Below are positions 14,166 through 16,835 of a DNA stretch of 16,835 bases, in pieces. Positions within the stretch are counted from its first letter, which is position 1. Every line of letters starts with the position of its first letter. The stretch covers positions 1 through 16,835 of the forward strand of contig CAYOOT010000060.1 of assembly GCA_964405665.1 (NCBI GenBank), given 5' to 3'. The notes under the pieces are model-generated. The model had not been told where the DNA came from. It saw only the letters and a list, made by a program, of their open reading frames with translations, and ran no database searches. Made by a program: the position numbers and the translations under genes. This DNA is from CAYOOT01 sp964405665. Its GTDB lineage: Bacteria; Bdellovibrionota_C; UBA2361; SZUA-149; CAZDWZ01.

Positions 14166-14957
14166 ATGAAAAATCAAGGATATATTTATCTTACATTGCT
14201 TTATTTATTTTCAATTTCTCTTGGTTTGATTGCTTTTTTATTTGTCGCAAACCAAGATCGCTATCATCATCTTAAAATCAAACAAAAAATCATCAAAAAT
14301 CAGTTGGAACTTAAAAATAAAACTATTAATGAATTAAGCACAGAACAAGTTTTGCTAAGCAATTCAAATTTTACTTATCTTACTCAAAAAACAGAAGATC
14401 AATTTGTTTTCAGTAGATATCAATTAATTCTTGTCAATAAAAATAACAGTCGCTTTCCCAAGCCGGATTATCAGAATCTTTTAAAAAACGGATTAATCAT
14501 TACTCCGCCAGAAAGATCAATGACTATTACAAAAAGTACCGGTTTTAAAAGTATACTTTCTCTAGATCAATTAAAAATTTCTTTTTCTGAGGCAAACAAG
14601 CTTACTTTGTTAGTGCTAGGCAATTTGGAAATAAAAAATGAACTTTTAATTTCTCAAGCAGAAAACTCCCGCATTGAAATTATCGTTGCTGAAAACATTA
14701 ATATTAAAAAAATTAGCAATCAAAATTCTAAAAATTCTTCGCTACTGATTTATTCGGCGAAAGGAAAAATTGAAATAGAAAAAGAAGATTTAAATTTCTG
14801 CCCAGAAGCAATAATTGGCAGTAACAATAATTCTCAACTAATTGCCCATGAAATAACGCTGGGTGCTAAGCATCATTCAGAGAAAATTTTAGGCTGCCCC
14901 TTGCAAAAAGATTTAATGAGCTGGCCAAATTATCTAATAATTGGAGAAAAAAATTAA
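14166..14957 (+). CDS. Prepilin-like protein without Glu5, GspK/PilX position
   Basis: 263-aa protein starting MKNQGYIYLTLLYLFSISLG. It resembles a prepilin with cleavage after Gly5, but mature position 5 is Thr. Loss of Glu5 is the known feature of GspK, the tip pseudopilin, and of PilX-like proteins, which agrees with its place as fourth gene. The C-terminal half (from ILSLDQLKISF on) consists of short alternating strands such as LTLLVLGNLEIKNELL and RIEIIVAENINIKK, suggesting a beta-solenoid or similar repeat fold, not the usual GspK alpha domain. Two cysteines lie near the end. Start is 2 nt after the previous stop. Assignment rests on the N terminus and gene order. Confidence 0.72.
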   Translation: MKNQGYIYLTLLYLFSISLGLIAFLFVANQDRYHHLKIKQKIIKNQLELKNKTINELSTEQVLLSNSNFTYLTQKTEDQFVFSRYQLILVNKNNSRFPKPDYQNLLKNGLIITPPERSMTITKSTGFKSILSLDQLKISFSEANKLTLLVLGNLEIKNELLISQAENSRIEIIVAENINIKKISNQNSKNSSLLIYSAKGKIEIEKEDLNFCPEAIIGSNNNSQLIAHEITLGAKHHSEKILGCPLQKDLMSWPNYLIIGEKN

Positions 14958-14982
14958 GTACTTTTTCTCTGGCACCGATAAA

Positions 14983-15021
14983 GGGCGCCCCTACAAGAGT
15001 AATAGCCAAGTAGGGGTGCCC
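14983..15021. repeat. Inverted GTAGGGGC-type repeat, possible terminator
   Basis: GGGCGCCCCTAC (14983-14994) pairs with GTAGGGGTGCCC (15010-15021), 12 bp with one G-T pair, around a 15-nt loop. It lies 25 nt after the last pseudopilin stop and is followed by GTTTTG, so it may terminate that operon on the plus strand. The rest of 14958-15104 shows no gene or clear promoter for tmk. Confidence 0.65.
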
Positions 15022-15104
15022 GTTTTGAGATCGGCTCCCAGGATTGCATATCTTTTAACTTAATGAGATATTACTTTTTTGTTTAAAATTAAAAATCATA
15101 TTCT

Positions 15105-15758
15105 ATGTTTATTACAATTGAAGGCATTGAAGGTGCAGGGAAATCTACTCTTAGAACCAGACTTCCTGAATTATTAAGCTCGCTAAAAAAAGAAATCATT
15201 ATTACCAGGGAACCGGGAGCGACAAATCTGGGACAACAGATCCGCAGTATTATTTTGGATTCCAATTTAAAAAATACTTCCAATATTGCCGAGCTGATGC
15301 TCTTTGCCGCCGATCGAGCACAACATCTGGAAGAATTAATTGTTCCCGCATTGAACCGTGGGGCGATTGTTCTTTGTGATCGCTATATTCATTCTACTTT
15401 AGCTTATCAAGGATATGGCAGTGGTTTGGAAATGAATCAACTTTTGGCAATTAATAATTTTGTTACCAAGGGTCTTAAACCCGATCTGGTTTTGTTGTTA
15501 GACTTGCCAGCAGAGGAAGGATTAAAAAGGGCGGCAATGCGTACAAGAAAAGCATCAGGTTCCTTAAATTCTCCCGACTGCACTCAAAGTTGGAATAAAT
15601 TCGAGGAACAAGATCTTGCTTATCACACCAGAGTTCGCAATGGTTTCCTAAAATTAGCTGAAGATCCGGCTGCAAATTTTAAAATCCTTAATGCTCTTGA
15701 TTCTCCGGAAGACATTGCGCAAGCTGCTTATCAAAGTGCATTGGAATTTCTAAAATGA
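15105..15758 (+). CDS. tmk: Thymidylate kinase
   Basis: Phosphorylates dTMP to dTDP for DNA synthesis. The 217-aa protein begins MFITIEGIEGAGKST, with the P-loop at residues 7-15. REPGAT (35-40), the AADRAQH segment with Arg71, and CDRYIHSTLAYQG with the DRY motif at 92-94 are thymidylate kinase signatures. The lid segment (RAAMRTRKASGSLNSPDC) carries several basic residues. The length is standard. There is no obvious Shine-Dalgarno before the ATG, in an AT-rich leader. Its stop overlaps the next gene by 4 nt (ATGA), the tmk-holB arrangement common in bacteria. Confidence 0.96.
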   Translation: MFITIEGIEGAGKSTLRTRLPELLSSLKKEIIITREPGATNLGQQIRSIILDSNLKNTSNIAELMLFAADRAQHLEELIVPALNRGAIVLCDRYIHSTLAYQGYGSGLEMNQLLAINNFVTKGLKPDLVLLLDLPAEEGLKRAAMRTRKASGSLNSPDCTQSWNKFEEQDLAYHTRVRNGFLKLAEDPAANFKILNALDSPEDIAQAAYQSALEFLK

Positions 15759-16744
15759 ATTCGCTTTGGAAAAATATTTCAGGTCATAAAAACAGTATTG
15801 AGCAAATTAACACTGCCCTTAAAAATAGCAAAACCCCTCATGCTCTTTTATTCTCTGGCCCCGAAGGAGTAGGTAAAAGAACCATTGCCCAAGCACTGGC
15901 TTCATCCTTAATTACTAAAAACGGAACTCTTGAAAATAGCGAAGAAATTATTAATTTAATCAAAGCGGGCAATCATCCTGATTTACATTTTGTTTACAAA
16001 GCTGAAGACAAGAAAGATCTTTCAGTTGATATCATTAGAGAAGTTTGTAACAAAATAAAATTAAAACCTTATTATCCCAGTTGCTCAGTGGCAATTATTG
16101 ACAATGCGCAGTCAATGAATCTATCGGCTTTTAATGCACTCTTAATGACCCTGGAAGAACCATGCAATGACAGTTATATCATTTTAATATCTCACCAAGC
16201 ACAGCGAATTCCCGAAACCATTCTTTCTCGCTGCCAAAATGTTTTTTTTAGCGAACTGACACAAGATGAAATAACAAGTATTCTAAATCGAAAGCTGGAA
16301 CTTGATTCTAAAACAATTGCCGCTCTTCTAAAAATATGTTCCGGTTCTCTTGCCAATTTAGAACTGCAGTCATTTATCAATCCGACTTCTTTGAAGATCA
16401 ATAAAGACAAAGCTTTATTGGAGCATCTGGAAACATTAGTTACTTTTTCAAAAAATATCGACAAAGAAATAAATGCCTTTATTGAAAAAAGCCTGACTAA
16501 TCAAGCTGGGATCCAAGATGCTATTGTTTTAGCCACAAAACTTAAAGAACAAGAGAATTCTAAACTACTATGGCAAATAATAAATAATTCTTTTAGAGAA
16601 GCAATGCTTAACAAAAACTCAGCTCATGCCAATAAACTTGCGGATTTGATTTTACAAACAATCAAATCTGAAAAAATGGTTCATGAAAGAAATCTTAATC
16701 AGGATTTACATTTAAGTTCGATATTTTTGAATTCTGTGGGTTAA
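15755..16744 (+). CDS. holB: DNA polymerase III delta-prime subunit (clamp loader)
   Basis: AAA+ subunit of the clamp loader, 329 aa. GHKNSIEQI and HALLFSGPEGVGKRT contain the P-loop at residues 35-43. AIIDNAQSMNLSAFNALLMTLEEP corresponds to the Walker B/DEAD region, with DNAQ at 116-119 in place of DEAH, as expected for a non-hydrolysing subunit. LSRCQNVFF carries the SRC motif (158-160) that supplies the arginine finger to a neighbouring subunit. The four cysteines that form the zinc module in E. coli delta-prime are missing; the corresponding segment (about residues 52-75) has none. The C-terminal third is a helical collar domain. It overlaps tmk by 4 nt and is followed by a GTAGGGGC repeat. 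Confidence 0.92.
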   Translation: MNSLWKNISGHKNSIEQINTALKNSKTPHALLFSGPEGVGKRTIAQALASSLITKNGTLENSEEIINLIKAGNHPDLHFVYKAEDKKDLSVDIIREVCNKIKLKPYYPSCSVAIIDNAQSMNLSAFNALLMTLEEPCNDSYIILISHQAQRIPETILSRCQNVFFSELTQDEITSILNRKLELDSKTIAALLKICSGSLANLELQSFINPTSLKINKDKALLEHLETLVTFSKNIDKEINAFIEKSLTNQAGIQDAIVLATKLKEQENSKLLWQIINNSFREAMLNKNSAHANKLADLILQTIKSEKMVHERNLNQDLHLSSIFLNSVG

Positions 16745-16761
16745 ATTCAAGGGAACGCAAT

Positions 16762-16788
16762 GTAGGGGCACCCATAAAGTCTGACTAT
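16762..16788 (+). repeat. GTAGGGGC-type repeat copy
   Basis: GTAGGGGCACCCATAAAG followed by TCTGACTAT. Its last 23 nt are the exact reverse complement of positions 1-23. It starts 18 nt after the holB stop codon. The remaining bases to 16835 show no recognisable feature. Confidence 0.75.
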
Positions 16789-16835
16789 TACCCACAATTA
16801 CAAATTTCTCTGTTCTCAGTCTCCGCCTCAGCCTT

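Overview
This window comes from an AT-rich bacterial chromosome that I cannot place taxonomically. Standard stop usage fits throughout: TGA closes the thymidylate kinase gene in an ATGA overlap, so TGA is not recoded. Housekeeping genes (tmk, a holB-like gene, tadA, three tRNAs) show that this is chromosome and not a phage or plasmid. No rRNA gene, CRISPR array, transposase or integrase is visible.

Layout. (1) Positions 104-6355, minus strand: a tightly packed five-gene operon, read right to left. It encodes an exported thioredoxin-fold DUF255-like protein, cystathionine beta-synthase, an unknown membrane-anchored protein, an ABC ATPase and an ABC-2-like permease. Junctions overlap or are only 2-3 nt long. 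(2) 6523-7203, plus strand: one unrecognised gene. (3) 7389-12291: a cluster holding tadA, tRNA-Arg(ACG), tRNA-Ser(GCT), tRNA-Ser(TGA), a short-chain dehydrogenase, a cytoplasmic YyaL-type DUF255 protein and an exported cyclophilin. It is punctuated by five copies of a 72-nt hairpin element. (4) 12536-14957, plus strand: four consecutive prepilin-like genes in the order of the minor pseudopilins H-I-J-K. (5) 15105-16744, plus strand: tmk overlapping a DNA polymerase III delta-prime gene.

The most notable signal is the 72-nt element at 7849, 8154, 8564, 9487 and 11576. Every copy has an almost invariant 14-nt outer arm, a 5-bp inner stem and a 34-nt asymmetric loop. The inner stem differs between copies (CGCGC, GCCAT, TGCGC, CCCAC) but is perfectly complementary within each, so pairing is maintained while sequence is not. 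The copies sit at functional boundaries. Two begin exactly at tRNA discriminator bases, one ends inside the tadA start codon, and one supplies the apparent Shine-Dalgarno of the YyaL-type gene. No recombinase, REP-associated transposase or other partner protein is present here, so mechanism is open. A second repeat family (GTAGGGGC type) lies just beyond the 3' ends of genes, including both ends of the window.

Working together: TadA deaminates A34 of tRNA-Arg(ACG), and that tRNA lies directly upstream of tadA on the same strand. The two DUF255-type proteins are paralogues, one exported and one cytoplasmic. The four prepilin-like proteins could form a pilus or type II secretion tip complex, but no assembly ATPase, platform protein or prepilin peptidase is in view.
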